64,000 bases of DNA from contig NZ_JRMH01000001.1 in NCBI RefSeq assembly GCF_000803315.1, positions 992,001 through 1,056,000 of the forward strand. Direction: 5' to 3'. Numbering within the stretch: position 1 is the stretch's first letter; each line of letters begins with the position of its first letter. The notes beneath the pieces were generated by a model. That model was not told the DNA's origin, made no database searches, and worked only from the letters and a program-made list of their open reading frames with translations. A program made the translations under genes and the position numbers. Of this stretch, positions 32,390 through 43,151 are shown one piece after another. Origin of the DNA: Pectobacterium actinidiae. Lineage in GTDB: Bacteria; Pseudomonadota; Gammaproteobacteria; Enterobacterales; Enterobacteriaceae.

Positions 32390-32713
32390 TCGTATTTTCT
32401 CAGTAATGATTAGTGTGGTGAGCTGACAAATATTGTTGATATCATATCATCGCCACAGGCAGGAAAAAGAGCCGATAGCAGGTAAATTGTCCTGAAATTC
32501 ATCTTTTTCATGCCGTTGACCCGGAAAAACCGTTTTTATCACATCAAGACCGGCGATGATATATCCACCCTTCGCGACCCCTTTTCCTCTTTGTTAAGCC
32601 GCTTTTGCGCATAACAGGTTGAAAAACGCTAAGGTTATAATGATTCGGGCATCGGTGAATGACAGCAATGTCGCGTTGATATCAAATTTTCCCCAAGCCG
32701 AAAGGGTAGCCGT
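32390..32713. promoter_or_regulatory. Divergent yajG / bolA upstream region
   Basis: 324 bases without a gene. It must carry the promoters of both yajG-ampG and bolA. In E. coli bolA is driven by a stationary-phase promoter. I could not identify specific boxes here. Confidence 0.45.
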
Positions 32714-33028
32714 ATGATGCGTGAAACGATAGAAGAAAAGCTGCGTGTAGGTTTTGAACCCGCTCATTTAGACGTGACTGATGAGAGCTATCGTCACAAC
32801 GTGCCTGCGGGAGCAGAAAGCCATTTTAAAGTTGTGTTGGTCAGCGATAAATTCATGGGAGAACGTGTGATTGGGCGTCATCGTGCCGTCTATGCCGTAC
32901 TGGCAGCGGAGCTGGCGGGGTCGGTGCATGCATTAGCGCTACATACGTATACAACAAAAGAGTGGATCAGTTTGCAAAATGCCGTCCCTTCTTCACCGCC
33001 TTGCGGTGGTGCGGGCATTCTTTCGTAA
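32714..33028 (+). CDS. bolA: Transcriptional regulator / morphogene BolA
   Basis: A 104-residue protein (E. coli 105) with the class II KH-like BolA fold. It works in stationary phase and stress on cell shape and biofilm, and partners with monothiol glutaredoxins in iron-sulfur handling. Signature: [22 protein letters not shown], with the conserved histidine in [10 protein letters not shown]. The start codon is the first of two adjacent ATGs. The position before tig is conserved. Confidence 0.95.
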   Translation: MMRETIEEKLRVGFEPAHLDVTDESYRHNVPAGAESHFKVVLVSDKFMGERVIGRHRAVYAVLAAELAGSVHALALHTYTTKEWISLQNAVPSSPPCGGAGILS

Positions 33029-33344
33029 GTCATTAATATGGCCCGTTCCTGACATATTCAGGGCGGGGTACTGACAAAAGTGTGAATCCGTTATTGTAAT
33101 AGTCTGCCCGCCGTTCTCGACTCATCCCCTCTATATCGCTATAATGCTGCGTCTATTTTTTCCTGAATGTATTCGGGACGCTTCTGACTACAGGGACGGG
33201 GTTGGCAATTTCCCGGTTCTGCGAGGTTGAGTTGAACTTGTGCGCTTTGGTGCCAGCTCTGAATCAGCCTTGCTGTCGTGAAAGTTTTCGTCGCGAGAAT
33301 AGTTTTGGGGTTGACCGATCACTGTGATTTTTTGAGGTAACAAG
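33029..33344 (+). promoter_or_regulatory. tig upstream region
   Basis: 316 bases between bolA and tig. A TATAAT at 33140-33145 could be a -10 box about 200 bases ahead of tig, but the -35 is poor. Nothing else was recognised. Confidence 0.35.
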
Positions 33345-34649
33345 ATGCAAGTTTCAGTTGAAACCACTCAAGGTCTGGGACGTCGCGTAACGATTACCGT
33401 TGCTGCTGACATCATTGAGAGTGCGGTGAAGAGCGAGCTGGTCAACGCGGCCAAAAAAGTACGTATTGACGGTTTTCGTAAAGGCAAAGTGCCGATGAAT
33501 GTTGTTGCTCAGCGTTATGGTGCCTCTGTGCGTCAGGACGTATTGGGTGACCTGATGCAGCGCAACTTTGTTGACGCGATCATCAAAGAAAAAATTAATC
33601 CGGTTGGCGCGCCTAACTATATCCCTGGCGAATATGCTGTAGGCGGCGACTTCACTTACTCTGTTGAGTTTGACGTGTACCCGGAAATCGAACTGAAAGG
33701 TCTGGATGCGATCGAAGTTGAAAAACCGGTTGTTGAAGTGACTGATGCTGACGTTGATACCATGCTGGACACGCTGCGTAAGCAACAGGCAACCTGGAAA
33801 GAAACTGACCGCGCTGCGGCAGCGGAAGATCGCGCAACAATCGATTTCACCGGCTCTATCGACGGTGAAGTCTTTGAAGGCGGAAAAGCATCCGACTTCG
33901 TTCTGGCAATGGGCCAGAACCGCATGATCCCAGGCTTTGAAGATGGCATCGTTGGACACAAAGCAGGTGAAGAATTCACTATTGATGTGAACTTCCCAGA
34001 AGATTACCACGCTGAAAACCTGAAAGGAAAAGCGGCTCAGTTCGCTATCGTCCTGAAGAAAGTTGAAGAGCGTGAGCTGCCTGAACTGACTGAAGAATTC
34101 ATCAAACGTTTCGGCGTGGCTGATGGTTCTCAGGAAGGTCTGCGTGCTGAAGTTCGTAAAAATATGGAACGTGAGCTGAAAGGCGCGGTGCGTAACCGCG
34201 TGAAAACTCAGGTTCTGGACGGACTGATCAACGCAAACGAAATCGACGTGCCAGTTGCACTGATCGATGGCGAAATCGACGTTCTGCGTCGTCAGGCTGC
34301 ACAGCGTTTTGGCGGCAACGAGAAGCAAGCGCAGGAATTACCGCGTGAGCTGTTCGAAGAGCAAGCTAAACGTCGTGTTGTTATCGGTCTGTTGCTGGGC
34401 GAAGTGATCAGCAGCAATGAACTGAAAGCTGACGAAGCACGCGTTACTGCGCTGATCGAAGAGATGGCTTCTGCTTACGAAGATCCGCAGGAAGTTATCG
34501 AGTTCTACAGCAAAAACAAAGAATTGCTGAACAACATGCGTAACGTTGCTCTGGAAGAGCAAGCGGTAGAAACCGTGCTGGCTAAAGCGAAAGTCGTTGA
34601 GAAGTCAGTAAGCTTCAACGAACTGATGAATCAAACGACTACGGCATAA
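33345..34649 (+). CDS. tig: Trigger factor
   Basis: A 434-residue ribosome-bound chaperone and peptidyl-prolyl isomerase (E. coli 432). The N-terminal domain carries the ribosome-docking loop GFRKGKVP (43-50). The FKBP-type domain spans about 150-245 ([18 protein letters not shown] ... [17 protein letters not shown]), and a helical C-terminal domain forms the substrate cradle. It meets nascent chains at the exit tunnel before DnaK or SRP. A strong terminator follows, separating it from clpP. Confidence 0.98.
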   Translation: MQVSVETTQGLGRRVTITVAADIIESAVKSELVNAAKKVRIDGFRKGKVPMNVVAQRYGASVRQDVLGDLMQRNFVDAIIKEKINPVGAPNYIPGEYAVGGDFTYSVEFDVYPEIELKGLDAIEVEKPVVEVTDADVDTMLDTLRKQQATWKETDRAAAAEDRATIDFTGSIDGEVFEGGKASDFVLAMGQNRMIPGFEDGIVGHKAGEEFTIDVNFPEDYHAENLKGKAAQFAIVLKKVEERELPELTEEFIKRFGVADGSQEGLRAEVRKNMERELKGAVRNRVKTQVLDGLINANEIDVPVALIDGEIDVLRRQAAQRFGGNEKQAQELPRELFEEQAKRRVVIGLLLGEVISSNELKADEARVTALIEEMASAYEDPQEVIEFYSKNKELLNNMRNVALEEQAVETVLAKAKVVEKSVSFNELMNQTTTA

Positions 34650-34700
34650 ACTTTGTTGATATAACATTGTTTATTGCGTAGCGGGAATGCTTCCCTATCA

Positions 34701-34731
34701 AAAGCCCGTGCCTTATGGCGCGGGCTTTTTG
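34701..34731 (+). terminator. Terminator of tig
   Basis: AAAGCCCGTGCC pairs with GGCGCGGGCTTT (one G-U) around TTAT, then TTTGC. It is a clear rho-independent terminator about 50 bases after tig. Confidence 0.9.
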
Positions 34732-35207
34732 CTTATAGCCTTACGCGATCTTGATATCGATACTTATCGTTTAGGTAGCACCTAACTCTGGCGTTGATTC
34801 ACTGCTACTTCCGTCAGTGAGCCGACGAGAAATGGTCACCTGAAATTGCACTACTATTAAATCAGGTAGAGAATTTGTTAGGTCAGGCAACGAGTTAAAC
34901 CACAGTGTTGCCGTGCCGATAACGTGTTAAGAATAAAATAATTGGCTCTTTAATAGAGAACGATTGATAGTGTAAGCTTGAAATACAATGCGTGTGCCCC
35001 CACTCACTGAAGAGGGAAAGTGGGCACAGCAGGTAAGGATTCTCGGCCGTATGAGTTGTTCAACTAGGGCGGGGCAGGGTTCCATAGTCATCCCTCTCTA
35101 TCTCTAGTAGAATTGAGTAATACTATGATTGAACAGCGCAATGATTGAACAGCGCAATGATTGAACAACGCTAAGAGTGCCGGACGCATTTTATCTAGGA
35201 GACGTGA
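34732..35207 (+). promoter_or_regulatory. clpP upstream region with structured leader
   Basis: 476 bases without a gene. It holds an imperfect inverted repeat (GTGCCC...GGGCAC, about 34994-35027) and, next to clpP, a threefold 16-bp repeat annotated separately. The clpPX promoters should be here; I could not fix a heat-shock box with confidence. Confidence 0.45.
35125..35172 (+). repeat. Threefold 16-bp tandem repeat before clpP
   Basis: The unit ATGATTGAACAGCGCA occurs at 35125-35140 and 35141-35156, and with two changes at 35157-35172 (ATGATTGAACAACGCT). Each copy begins with ATG and encodes a tiny frame: MIEQRND stop, MIEQRND stop, MIEQR stop. The array ends 35 bases before the clpP start codon. 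Confidence 0.9.
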
Positions 35208-35831
35208 ATGTCATACAGTGGCGAACAAGAAAGACAAGCACCTCATATGGCATTAGTGCCGATGGTGGTTGAACAGACCTCGCGTGGGGAACGTTCTTAC
35301 GATATCTATTCCCGTCTGCTAAAAGAACGGATAATCTTCCTGACTGGTCAGGTAGAGGATCACATGGCGAATCTGGTTGTGGCACAGATGCTGTTTCTGG
35401 AAGCCGAAAACCCAGAAAAAGACATTTATCTGTACATTAACTCTCCAGGTGGCGTCATTACTGCCGGTATGTCCATTTACGACACCATGCAGTTTATCAA
35501 GCCAGATGTGAGCACGATCTGTATGGGACAGGCCTGTTCCATGGGCGCATTCCTGTTGACGGCGGGAGCCAAAGGTAAACGTATTTGCCTGCCTAACTCG
35601 CGCGTCATGATTCACCAGCCATTGGGTGGTTTCCAAGGGCAGGCAACGGATATTGAAATCCATGCCAAAGAAATACTGAAAGTGAAAGCCAAGATGAATG
35701 AACTGATGGCGAAACATACGGGTCAGCCTCTCGAAGCGATAGAGAGAGACACCGAGCGTGATCGTTTCCTCTCTGCCAGTGAGGCTGTAGACTACGGTTT
35801 GGTAGACTCCGTATTCACTAACCGTGGGTAA
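35208..35831 (+). CDS. clpP: ATP-dependent Clp protease proteolytic subunit
   Basis: A 207-residue serine protease (E. coli 207). The catalytic triad is S111 (GQACSMGAF), H136 (RVMIHQPLG) and D185. The first 14 residues are the propeptide, removed to leave ALVPMVVEQ. Fourteen copies form the degradation barrel fed by ClpX or ClpA. ATG 35208 has a TAGGAGA ribosome site. clpX follows 162 bases later, same direction, with no terminator between. Confidence 0.98.
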   Translation: MSYSGEQERQAPHMALVPMVVEQTSRGERSYDIYSRLLKERIIFLTGQVEDHMANLVVAQMLFLEAENPEKDIYLYINSPGGVITAGMSIYDTMQFIKPDVSTICMGQACSMGAFLLTAGAKGKRICLPNSRVMIHQPLGGFQGQATDIEIHAKEILKVKAKMNELMAKHTGQPLEAIERDTERDRFLSASEAVDYGLVDSVFTNRG

Positions 35832-35993
35832 TAATTCGCCATATTAGCGGTCTGGTGTAGCTAAAATCAGTGTTCGACCGATAGTCTGTTGTGCGGGGTT
35901 ATTTTACGCGTATTGGCTATAAGTATCGGCGTTCGTTGTAGCGGTATCGCTGTGGTTAGCCTGCGGGCAAAAGACGAAAAAGAGGTTTAACTC

Positions 35994-37268
35994 ATGACAG
36001 ATAAGCGCAAAGACGGTTCAGGAAAGTTACTGTACTGCTCTTTTTGCGGCAAAAGCCAGCATGAAGTGCGTAAGCTGATTGCCGGGCCGTCGGTGTATAT
36101 CTGCGATGAATGTGTTGACTTGTGTAACGACATTATTCGCGAAGAGATTAAAGAAGTGGCGCCACACCGTGAGCGCAGTGCGTTGCCGACGCCACACGAA
36201 ATTCGCCGCCACCTTGACGATTACGTCATTGGTCAAGAACAGGCCAAGAAGGTGTTGGCTGTTGCGGTGTATAACCACTATAAACGCTTGCGTAATGGTG
36301 ACAGCAGCAACGGGATCGAACTGGGTAAAAGTAACATCCTGCTGATCGGTCCGACAGGTAGCGGTAAAACGCTGCTGGCTGAAACGCTGGCGCGCTTCCT
36401 GGATGTTCCGTTCACCATGGCGGATGCGACCACGCTGACTGAAGCGGGTTACGTCGGTGAAGACGTTGAAAACATCATTCAGAAGCTGTTGCAGAAGTGC
36501 GATTACGATGTGCAGAAAGCGCAGCGCGGCATTGTCTATATCGATGAAATCGACAAGATTTCTCGTAAGTCAGACAACCCGTCGATCACCCGCGATGTAT
36601 CTGGTGAAGGCGTGCAGCAGGCGCTGCTGAAGCTGATTGAAGGCACCATTGCAGCGGTTCCACCGCAGGGTGGCCGTAAGCATCCGCAGCAGGAGTTCTT
36701 GCAGGTTGATACTTCCAAGATCCTCTTTATCTGCGGCGGCGCGTTCGCGGGTCTGGACAAGGTGATCGAGCAGCGTACTGATACAGGACGCGGCATCGGT
36801 TTTAACGCAACGGTTAAAGGCTCGGCTGACAAAGCAACAGAAGGCGAGCTGCTAAGCAATGTGGAACCGGGGGACTTGATTAAATTCGGTTTGATTCCTG
36901 AGTTTATCGGTCGTCTGCCAGTCGTTGCGACGCTGAGAGAATTGAGCGAAGACGCATTGATTCAGATTCTGCGTGAGCCGAAGAATGCACTGACCAAACA
37001 GTATCAGGCGCTGTTCAATCTGGAAGGTGTTGAGCTGGAATTCCGCGATGAAGCGCTGACGGCGATTGCCAAGAAAGCGATGGCGCGTAAAACCGGTGCA
37101 CGTGGCCTGCGTTCTATCGTTGAAGCTGCTCTGCTGGATACTATGTACGACCTGCCATCGCTGGAAAGCGTTGATAAAGTCGTCATTGATGAATCCGTTA
37201 TTGCGGGTCAGTCCGAGCCATTGCTGATCTATGGCAAACCTGAGACACAGCAGGCTTCCGGCGAATAA
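35994..37268 (+). CDS. clpX: ATP-dependent Clp protease unfoldase ClpX
   Basis: A 424-residue AAA+ unfoldase (E. coli 424) that recognises SsrA-tagged and other substrates and feeds them to ClpP. The N-terminal zinc finger uses C15, C18, C37 and C40. Walker A is GPTGSGKT (119-126) and Walker B is IVYIDEIDK. The ClpP-docking IGF-type loop and [22 protein letters not shown] segment are present. Ends at a strong terminator. Confidence 0.98.
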   Translation: MTDKRKDGSGKLLYCSFCGKSQHEVRKLIAGPSVYICDECVDLCNDIIREEIKEVAPHRERSALPTPHEIRRHLDDYVIGQEQAKKVLAVAVYNHYKRLRNGDSSNGIELGKSNILLIGPTGSGKTLLAETLARFLDVPFTMADATTLTEAGYVGEDVENIIQKLLQKCDYDVQKAQRGIVYIDEIDKISRKSDNPSITRDVSGEGVQQALLKLIEGTIAAVPPQGGRKHPQQEFLQVDTSKILFICGGAFAGLDKVIEQRTDTGRGIGFNATVKGSADKATEGELLSNVEPGDLIKFGLIPEFIGRLPVVATLRELSEDALIQILREPKNALTKQYQALFNLEGVELEFRDEALTAIAKKAMARKTGARGLRSIVEAALLDTMYDLPSLESVDKVVIDESVIAGQSEPLLIYGKPETQQASGE

Positions 37269-37297
37269 TTAATCAATTTGGCTGTATCAAAAAATAA

Positions 37298-37328
37298 AAA
37301 TGGGGGATTTATCCCCCATTTGTTTTTT
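37298..37328 (+). terminator. Terminator of clpPX
   Basis: AAATGGGGGAT pairs with ATCCCCCATTT around a short loop, followed by GTTTTTT. It lies about 30 bases past the clpX stop. Confidence 0.92.
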
Positions 37329-37342
37329 ACACGCATGCTGGT

Positions 37343-37371
37343 CGTTGAATGTGAGACATTTATCCCCATAT
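37343..37371 (+). promoter_or_regulatory. Heat-shock (sigma-32) promoter of lon
   Basis: CGTTGAAT (about 37343-37350) as -35 and CCCCATATA (37364-37372) as -10, with about 14 bases between, fit the sigma-32 pattern. The E. coli lon heat-shock promoter has the same CCCCATATACT core at the same place. Transcription would begin about 80 bases before lon. Confidence 0.8.
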
Positions 37372-37459
37372 ACTCAAATACCTATTTGATGAAACCCGTG
37401 AAAACCGCGTTTCATGAGATTCCCATAACCTGGCGGAAACGAAACTAAGAGAGAGCTCT

Positions 37460-39841
37460 ATGAACCCTGAGCGTTCCGAACGCATAGAAATCCCCGTATT
37501 GCCATTGCGCGATGTGGTGGTTTATCCGCACATGGTCATTCCGTTGTTTGTTGGTCGTGAGAAATCGATTCGGTGCCTTGAAGCCGCAATGGATCATGAT
37601 AAGAAGATCATGCTGGTGGCACAGAAAGAAGCCTCAACGGATGAGCCAAGTATTAACGATCTTTTCTCGGTAGGGACGGTAGCCTCAATTCTTCAAATGC
37701 TGAAACTGCCGGACGGCACGGTAAAAGTGCTGGTCGAGGGGTTACAGCGTGCGCGTATTACGACGCTTTCTGACAGCGGTGAGCATTTCGCTGCACACGC
37801 AGAATATCTTGATTCTCCTGCGATTGATGAACGCGAGCAGGAAGTGCTCATGCGTACGGCGATCAATCAGTTTGAGGGATACATCAAGCTAAACAAAAAG
37901 ATCCCACCAGAAGTGCTGACGTCTCTGAACAGCATTGATGATGCTGCGCGTTTAGCCGATACCATTGCTGCGCACATGCCGCTGAAATTGGCTGATAAGC
38001 AGTCTGTACTTGAAATGTTCGATATCACTGAACGTTTGGAGTACCTGATGGCGATGATGGAATCTGAAATCGACCTGTTGCAGGTAGAAAAACGGATTCG
38101 TGGCCGCGTTAAGAAGCAAATGGAAAAAAGCCAGCGTGAGTACTATCTGAATGAGCAAATGAAAGCCATTCAGAAAGAGCTGGGTGAGATGGATGACGCT
38201 CCGGATGAACACGAAGCGTTAAAGCGCAAGATTGAAGCGGCGAAAATGCCGAAAGACGCGCGTGAAAAAGCTGAAGCTGAGCTACAAAAGCTGAAAATGA
38301 TGTCACCGATGTCGGCAGAAGCGACGGTAGTGCGCAGCTATATCGACTGGATGGTGCAGGTGCCGTGGAATGCGCGCAGCAAAGTGAAGAAAGACTTGCT
38401 GAAAGCGCAGGAAATGCTGGATACCGACCATTATGGTTTGGATCGCGTGAAAGAACGTATCCTCGAATACCTCGCGGTACAGAGCCGTGTCAGCAAGATT
38501 AGAGGGCCGATTCTGTGTCTGGTGGGGCCTCCTGGCGTGGGTAAAACCTCGCTCGGTCAATCCATCGCCAAAGCGACCGGACGTCAATATGTGCGCATGG
38601 CGCTGGGTGGCGTGCGTGACGAAGCGGAGATCCGCGGGCATCGCCGTACCTATATCGGTTCAATGCCGGGCAAGTTGATCCAGAAAATGGCGAAAGTCGG
38701 TGTGAAAAACCCTCTATTCCTGCTGGATGAGATCGACAAGATGTCTTCCGATATGCGTGGCGATCCGGCTTCTGCTCTGTTGGAAGTGCTCGATCCTGAG
38801 CAGAACGTAGCGTTTAACGATCACTATCTTGAAGTCGACTACGATCTGTCCGATGTGATGTTTGTTGCGACGTCTAACTCCATGAACATCCCGGCACCGC
38901 TGCTTGACCGTATGGAAGTCATTCGTCTTTCCGGCTATACCGAAGACGAAAAACTGAATATCGCCAAACAGCATTTGCTGCCGAAGCAGATCGAACGTAA
39001 TGCGCTGAAAAATGGCGAGCTGTCTGTAGAGGACAGTGCGATTGTTGGCATTATCCGTTATTACACGCGTGAAGCTGGCGTGCGTAGCCTTGAGCGTGAA
39101 ATCTCCAAGCTATGCCGTAAAGCAGTAAAAACGCTGTTGATGGATAAATCGACTAAGCATATCCAGATTACGGGCGATAACCTTAAGGATTTCCTTGGGG
39201 TACAGCGCTTTGACTATGGTCGTGCGGACGATGAAAATCGCGTAGGGCAGGTGACTGGTCTGGCCTGGACGGAAGTTGGCGGCGATCTGCTGACGATTGA
39301 AACCGCATGTGTTCCGGGCAAAGGTAAACTGACGTATACCGGTTCGTTGGGTGAGGTCATGCAGGAGTCGATTCAGGCTGCGCTTACCGTCGTTCGTGCC
39401 AGAGCGGAAAAATTAGGCATCAATGCTGATTTTTACGAGAAGCGTGATATCCATGTTCACGTTCCAGAGGGTGCGACGCCGAAAGACGGCCCGAGTGCGG
39501 GGATCGCGATGTGTACTGCATTGGTTTCTTGTTTGACAGGGAACCCGGTGCGTGCCGATGTGGCGATGACAGGGGAAATTACCCTGCGTGGTTTGGTGCT
39601 GCCGATTGGTGGTCTGAAAGAGAAGCTGCTGGCCGCACACCGTGGTGGTATCAAGACAGTATTGATTCCAGATGACAACAAGCGCGATCTGGAGGATATC
39701 CCACAGAACGTGATTGCCGATCTGGAAATCCATCCGGTGAAACGTATTGAGGAAGTGTTAGCGTTCGCGTTGCAGAATGCGCCTTCTGGCATGCAAGTGG
39801 TCTCGACACCGAAAGCCAAGACCAAAGCCAAGGCAAAATAG
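37460..39841 (+). CDS. lon: ATP-dependent protease Lon
   Basis: A 793-residue AAA+ serine protease (E. coli 784) that degrades misfolded and short-lived regulatory proteins. It has an N-terminal substrate domain, Walker [10 protein letters not shown] (about 356-364), Walker [11 protein letters not shown] and the Ser-Lys dyad: S679 in [10 protein letters not shown] and a lysine in [13 protein letters not shown] near 722. The tail is longer than E. coli's and ends in a Lys/Ala-rich KAKTKAKAK, a minor oddity. Controlled by the sigma-32 promoter upstream. Confidence 0.98.
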   Translation: MNPERSERIEIPVLPLRDVVVYPHMVIPLFVGREKSIRCLEAAMDHDKKIMLVAQKEASTDEPSINDLFSVGTVASILQMLKLPDGTVKVLVEGLQRARITTLSDSGEHFAAHAEYLDSPAIDEREQEVLMRTAINQFEGYIKLNKKIPPEVLTSLNSIDDAARLADTIAAHMPLKLADKQSVLEMFDITERLEYLMAMMESEIDLLQVEKRIRGRVKKQMEKSQREYYLNEQMKAIQKELGEMDDAPDEHEALKRKIEAAKMPKDAREKAEAELQKLKMMSPMSAEATVVRSYIDWMVQVPWNARSKVKKDLLKAQEMLDTDHYGLDRVKERILEYLAVQSRVSKIRGPILCLVGPPGVGKTSLGQSIAKATGRQYVRMALGGVRDEAEIRGHRRTYIGSMPGKLIQKMAKVGVKNPLFLLDEIDKMSSDMRGDPASALLEVLDPEQNVAFNDHYLEVDYDLSDVMFVATSNSMNIPAPLLDRMEVIRLSGYTEDEKLNIAKQHLLPKQIERNALKNGELSVEDSAIVGIIRYYTREAGVRSLEREISKLCRKAVKTLLMDKSTKHIQITGDNLKDFLGVQRFDYGRADDENRVGQVTGLAWTEVGGDLLTIETACVPGKGKLTYTGSLGEVMQESIQAALTVVRARAEKLGINADFYEKRDIHVHVPEGATPKDGPSAGIAMCTALVSCLTGNPVRADVAMTGEITLRGLVLPIGGLKEKLLAAHRGGIKTVLIPDDNKRDLEDIPQNVIADLEIHPVKRIEEVLAFALQNAPSGMQVVSTPKAKTKAKAK

Positions 39842-39874
39842 TGACCTGTCGCAAAAACCCTTGAGAAAATCAGG

Positions 39875-39910
39875 GCTGGTGAGTGAAATCGTGCTTGCCA
39901 GCTTTTTTTT
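39875..39910 (+). terminator. Terminator of lon
   Basis: GCTGGTGAG pairs with CTTGCCAGC (two G-U pairs) around a ten-base loop, then eight T residues. Lies about 35 bases after lon. Confidence 0.85.
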
Positions 39911-40038
39911 GTACCGCTAAGTTAGAGCACTGTTAGTTTTAGCCGTAACGGGCTGAGCATGACAGTATTGATAATAAGTTACGTGTCGCGTCTTGGGACA
40001 TTGAAGCGCGATAAGAGAATTCCAGAGGGGATGACAGA

Positions 40039-40311
40039 GTGAACAAGTCACAATTGATCGACAAAATTGCCGCAGATGCTGATATTTCCAAAGCGGCAGC
40101 AGGGCGTGTGTTAGATGCAATTATTGGTTCCGTTACCGAATCCCTGAAAGAAGGGGATGATGTTGCTTTGGTTGGTTTTGGTACTTTCTCAGTGCGTGAA
40201 CGTGCTGCTCGTACCGGCCGTAACCCGCAAACGGGTAAGGAAATCAGTATCCCTGCGGCGAAAGTACCAGGATTCCGTGCTGGTAAAACGTTGAAAGACG
40301 CCGTTAACTGA
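40039..40311 (+). CDS. hupB: DNA-binding protein HU-beta
   Basis: A 90-residue nucleoid protein (E. coli 90) that bends DNA as an HU-alpha/HU-beta or beta2 dimer. The helical base ([19 protein letters not shown]) is followed by the DNA-gripping arms with [20 protein letters not shown]; the proline that wedges into DNA is in this loop. Start is GTG 40039 with GAGGGGATGACAG upstream. Conserved after lon. Confidence 0.97.
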   Translation: MNKSQLIDKIAADADISKAAAGRVLDAIIGSVTESLKEGDDVALVGFGTFSVRERAARTGRNPQTGKEISIPAAKVPGFRAGKTLKDAVN

Positions 40312-40393
40312 TTATTACGTCACAGGTTTGGCTGATAACCACTTTGGGTGCCAAACAATACCTGACGCAATGATATTGGTAGGGTAAGATACG

Positions 40394-40425
40394 AGGCGCA
40401 TCATTTTATGATGTGCCTTTTATTT
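40394..40425 (+). terminator. Terminator of hupB
   Basis: AGGCGCATCAT pairs with ATGATGTGCCT (one G-U) around TTT, then TTTATTT. Confidence 0.88.
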
Positions 40426-40661
40426 ATATAGGACTATACATACCCGACACGCGACAGAACGTAGCGAAGGCGACGTTAAAACCGATGGTATTGTTTTTTA
40501 AACATCAACATTGTTTCTAAACATCGTAGCTGGCCGTTCTGGTGGCGGGCAATAAGCTTAGTGCGCCCTAGCCTTGTATTGGGCTATAGCAATCGCAAGG
40601 ATGCATGGCTCCGGCCAGCGCAGGGAGTTTTATCCATTCTACAGCGGAGTGTTGTCACATT
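40426..40661 (+). promoter_or_regulatory. ppiD upstream region
   Basis: About 235 bases between the hupB terminator and ppiD. It must hold the ppiD promoter. No clear CpxR or sigma-32 box could be assigned by eye. Confidence 0.35.
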
Positions 40662-42542
40662 ATGATGGACAATTTACGTACGGCCGCGAATAACGTCGTG
40701 CTCAAAATTATTCTTGCTTTGATCATCGCATCATTCGTTCTAACTGGCGTTGGTGATTATCTTATTGGTGGTTCAGGAGATTACGCTGCAAAGGTGAACG
40801 GGCAGGAAATTACCCGCGCACAGCTTGAGCAGGCGGTACAGAACGAACGTAGTCGTCAGCAGGAAACCTTGGGTGAGAATTTCTCTCTTCTGGCGAGTAA
40901 TGACGGCTACATGCAGCAATTGCGTAAGCAGGCACTCTCCCAACTCATTGATGAAACGTTGTTGGATCAGTATGCCAACAAATTGGGACTGAACATCAGT
41001 GATGAGCAAATCAAACAGGCAATCTTTGACGTTCCGGCGTTTCAGACCAACAACCGTTTTGATAATGAAAAGTATCTGGATCAGGTTCGTCGCCTTGGCG
41101 TAACGCCGGATATGTATGCTCTGATGCTGCGTAAGCAACTGACTTCACAGCAGCTGATTCGCGGCTTTGGTAATACCGCATTCCTGCTGCCGCAGGAGAT
41201 CGATAATCTGGTGAAACTGGCGGCACAAGATCGCGTGGTTCGTGTCGCAACCATTGATATTGCTGCCAAGGCGAAAGCCCAGACGGTTGCTGACGATGAA
41301 GTCCAGAGTTATTACGATCAAAACAAAGGGAATTTCATCGCACCAGAAGAATTCAAAGTCAGCTATATCACGCTGGATGCGGCAAGCATCATGGACGGCG
41401 TGAAAGTAGACGATGCTGCCATCAACGATTTCTACGAACAGAACAAGAACGATTACTCCCAACCTGAGCGCAAAAAATTCAGTGTTATTCAGGTGAAAAA
41501 TGAGGCTGATGCAACGTCTGTTCTGGATGCGCTGAAGCAAGGTGGCGATTTCGCTACGTTGGCGAAAGAAAAATCAACGGACGTTATCTCGCGTCGCAAC
41601 GGTGGCGATCTGGGATGGATGGACGAAAACAGCACAATTGATGAGCTGAAGCAGGCAAAACTGACGGAGAAAGGTCAGGTTTCTGACGCGATTAAATCTT
41701 CTGTTGGCTATCTGATTGTGCGTCTGGATGATGTTCAACCTCAGCAGGTCAAACCGCTGAGCGAAGTGCGTGCCGAGATCGCTGAGAAAGTGAAGCATGA
41801 GAAAGCGCAGGATGGTTACTATGCGCTGCAACAAAAAGTCAGCGAAGCGGCAAGCAATGACAACGAATCTCTGGCCTCAGCAGAAGAAGCTGCCGGTGTG
41901 AAAGCCACGCAGACCGACTGGTTTACGCGTGAGAAAGTTCCTGCTGCGCTGAACTTCCAGCCGGTAACGCAGGCTATCTTTAGCGGTGCACTGTTGGGCG
42001 AAAACGGTGCTGCGGGCAACAACTCTGATGTGATTAATGTCGACGGCGATCGTGCTTTTGTTCTGCGTATCACGGAGCACAAGCCTGAAAGTACTCGCCC
42101 TCTGGATCAGGTGCGTACTGAGATCGTTGAGGTGTTGAAACGTCAGAAGGCTGAACAGCAGGCTCGTGTAGACGCTGAAAAAATTCTGGCTGAGCTGAAG
42201 CAAGGTAAAGACGATGCGCTTAAAGCGGCAGGTCTGAGCTTTGGTGAAGCAAAAACGATGTCTTCTATCTCTCAGGGTGATGCAACGGCCGAGGCAATTT
42301 TTGCTATGCCTCATCCAGAAAAGGATAAGCCATCTTATGCAATTACTCAGGATCAGGCTCGTAATGTCGTGCTGGTGGCGTTGGATAGCGTGACACCACA
42401 TCAGCTAAACGACGAGCAGAAAACACAGTTTGCCAGCCAGGTTCAGCAAGGTTCTTTGGGCGCACTGTTTGATTCTCTGCTGTCCAGCTTGCGTAGTGAA
42501 GCGAAAATCAAGATGGGCAATGCGGCGCAAGAACAGCAATAA
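40662..42542 (+). CDS. ppiD: Periplasmic chaperone / peptidyl-prolyl isomerase PpiD
   Basis: A 626-residue inner-membrane-anchored protein (E. coli 623). One N-terminal helix (about residues 14-33, VVLKIILALIIASFVLTGV) and a large periplasmic part. SurA-like chaperone regions flank a parvulin domain around 265-355 (RKKFSVIQVK...DLGWMDEN...VGYLIVRLDD). It sits at the SecYEG exit and helps clear and fold exported proteins. The ATG at 40662 is chosen over a longer frame because it gives the family start MMDNLRTAAN. Confidence 0.96.
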   Translation: MMDNLRTAANNVVLKIILALIIASFVLTGVGDYLIGGSGDYAAKVNGQEITRAQLEQAVQNERSRQQETLGENFSLLASNDGYMQQLRKQALSQLIDETLLDQYANKLGLNISDEQIKQAIFDVPAFQTNNRFDNEKYLDQVRRLGVTPDMYALMLRKQLTSQQLIRGFGNTAFLLPQEIDNLVKLAAQDRVVRVATIDIAAKAKAQTVADDEVQSYYDQNKGNFIAPEEFKVSYITLDAASIMDGVKVDDAAINDFYEQNKNDYSQPERKKFSVIQVKNEADATSVLDALKQGGDFATLAKEKSTDVISRRNGGDLGWMDENSTIDELKQAKLTEKGQVSDAIKSSVGYLIVRLDDVQPQQVKPLSEVRAEIAEKVKHEKAQDGYYALQQKVSEAASNDNESLASAEEAAGVKATQTDWFTREKVPAALNFQPVTQAIFSGALLGENGAAGNNSDVINVDGDRAFVLRITEHKPESTRPLDQVRTEIVEVLKRQKAEQQARVDAEKILAELKQGKDDALKAAGLSFGEAKTMSSISQGDATAEAIFAMPHPEKDKPSYAITQDQARNVVLVALDSVTPHQLNDEQKTQFASQVQQGSLGALFDSLLSSLRSEAKIKMGNAAQEQQ

Positions 42543-42579
42543 GCTCCGCAAAAATTTGCAAATCGTTGCAACAACAGAA

Positions 42580-42602
42580 GGCCGCTTTCGCGGCCTTTTC
42601 CA
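42580..42602 (+). terminator. Terminator of ppiD
   Basis: AGGCCGC pairs with GCGGCCT around TTTC, then TTTTCC. Confidence 0.85.
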
Positions 42603-42680
42603 CATTTAAATTCTGCTGTTTGCGGTGTTGATGGGTCTGCGGCAAGGTAGCGGTGCTGTCACACACAAGGAGGAAACAGC

Positions 42681-43046
42681 ATGAAAAAATCAGGAATAAA
42701 AGCACTGTGCTTAATCATTGGAATGAGTTTGTCTGGGTTGCCATTGCTGGGTCAGGCGGCACCTAAATCGGCCGACAGTACGGCGACAGCGGTGAAGTCT
42801 GCGCCAGCAGATCAGAAAGCGGAAAAAGCAACGCTTCCTGATGGTGATGAAGATAAGGTGAGCATTAATGCCGCAAGCGCCGCTGAATTGGCGGAAATAA
42901 TGAATGGCGTCGGCCTTAAAAAGGCAGAAGCGATCGTTAGCTATCGTGAGCAAAATGGCCCTTTTACCCAGGTCGATCAATTAACGGAGGTTCCAGGAAT
43001 TGGGGCGGCGTTGGTTGAGCGAAATCTCACTCGTTTAAAACTGTGA
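42681..43046 (+). CDS. ybaV: Periplasmic helix-hairpin-helix protein YbaV
   Basis: A 121-residue protein with a signal peptide cleaved near QAA-AP (residue ~27), a Lys/Ala-rich linker and a C-terminal helix-hairpin-helix domain (about 55-121: INAASAAELAEIMNGVGLKKAEAI ... LTEVPGIGAALVERNL). The domain is like that of the DNA-uptake protein ComEA, so it may bind double-stranded DNA in the periplasm, but a role in uptake is not shown. E. coli YbaV (123) holds the same place. AAGGAGGAAA is a strong ribosome site. Confidence 0.92.
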   Translation: MKKSGIKALCLIIGMSLSGLPLLGQAAPKSADSTATAVKSAPADQKAEKATLPDGDEDKVSINAASAAELAEIMNGVGLKKAEAIVSYREQNGPFTQVDQLTEVPGIGAALVERNLTRLKL

Positions 43047-43151
43047 TATTAGTCGCAGCCCAGTCGAGCATTTCTTCTGGGCTGTGAACCTCTGCTAGGC
43101 TAATTATCAGGTCATACCAGTTATTGGTGTTGTCACAGGAGTATTACCGCT

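Noticed and set aside
33354..34328. Long antisense open frame over tig (324 codons)
   Set aside because: Phe/Asn-rich product with no recognisable domain, fully overlapped by the well-supported trigger factor gene.
35125..35172. Possible CRISPR-like repeats before clpP
   Set aside because: The 16-bp units are contiguous with no spacers and no cas genes nearby.
42681..43046. Calling ybaV a competence gene comEA
   Set aside because: Only the helix-hairpin-helix domain is shared; no other uptake genes lie nearby.
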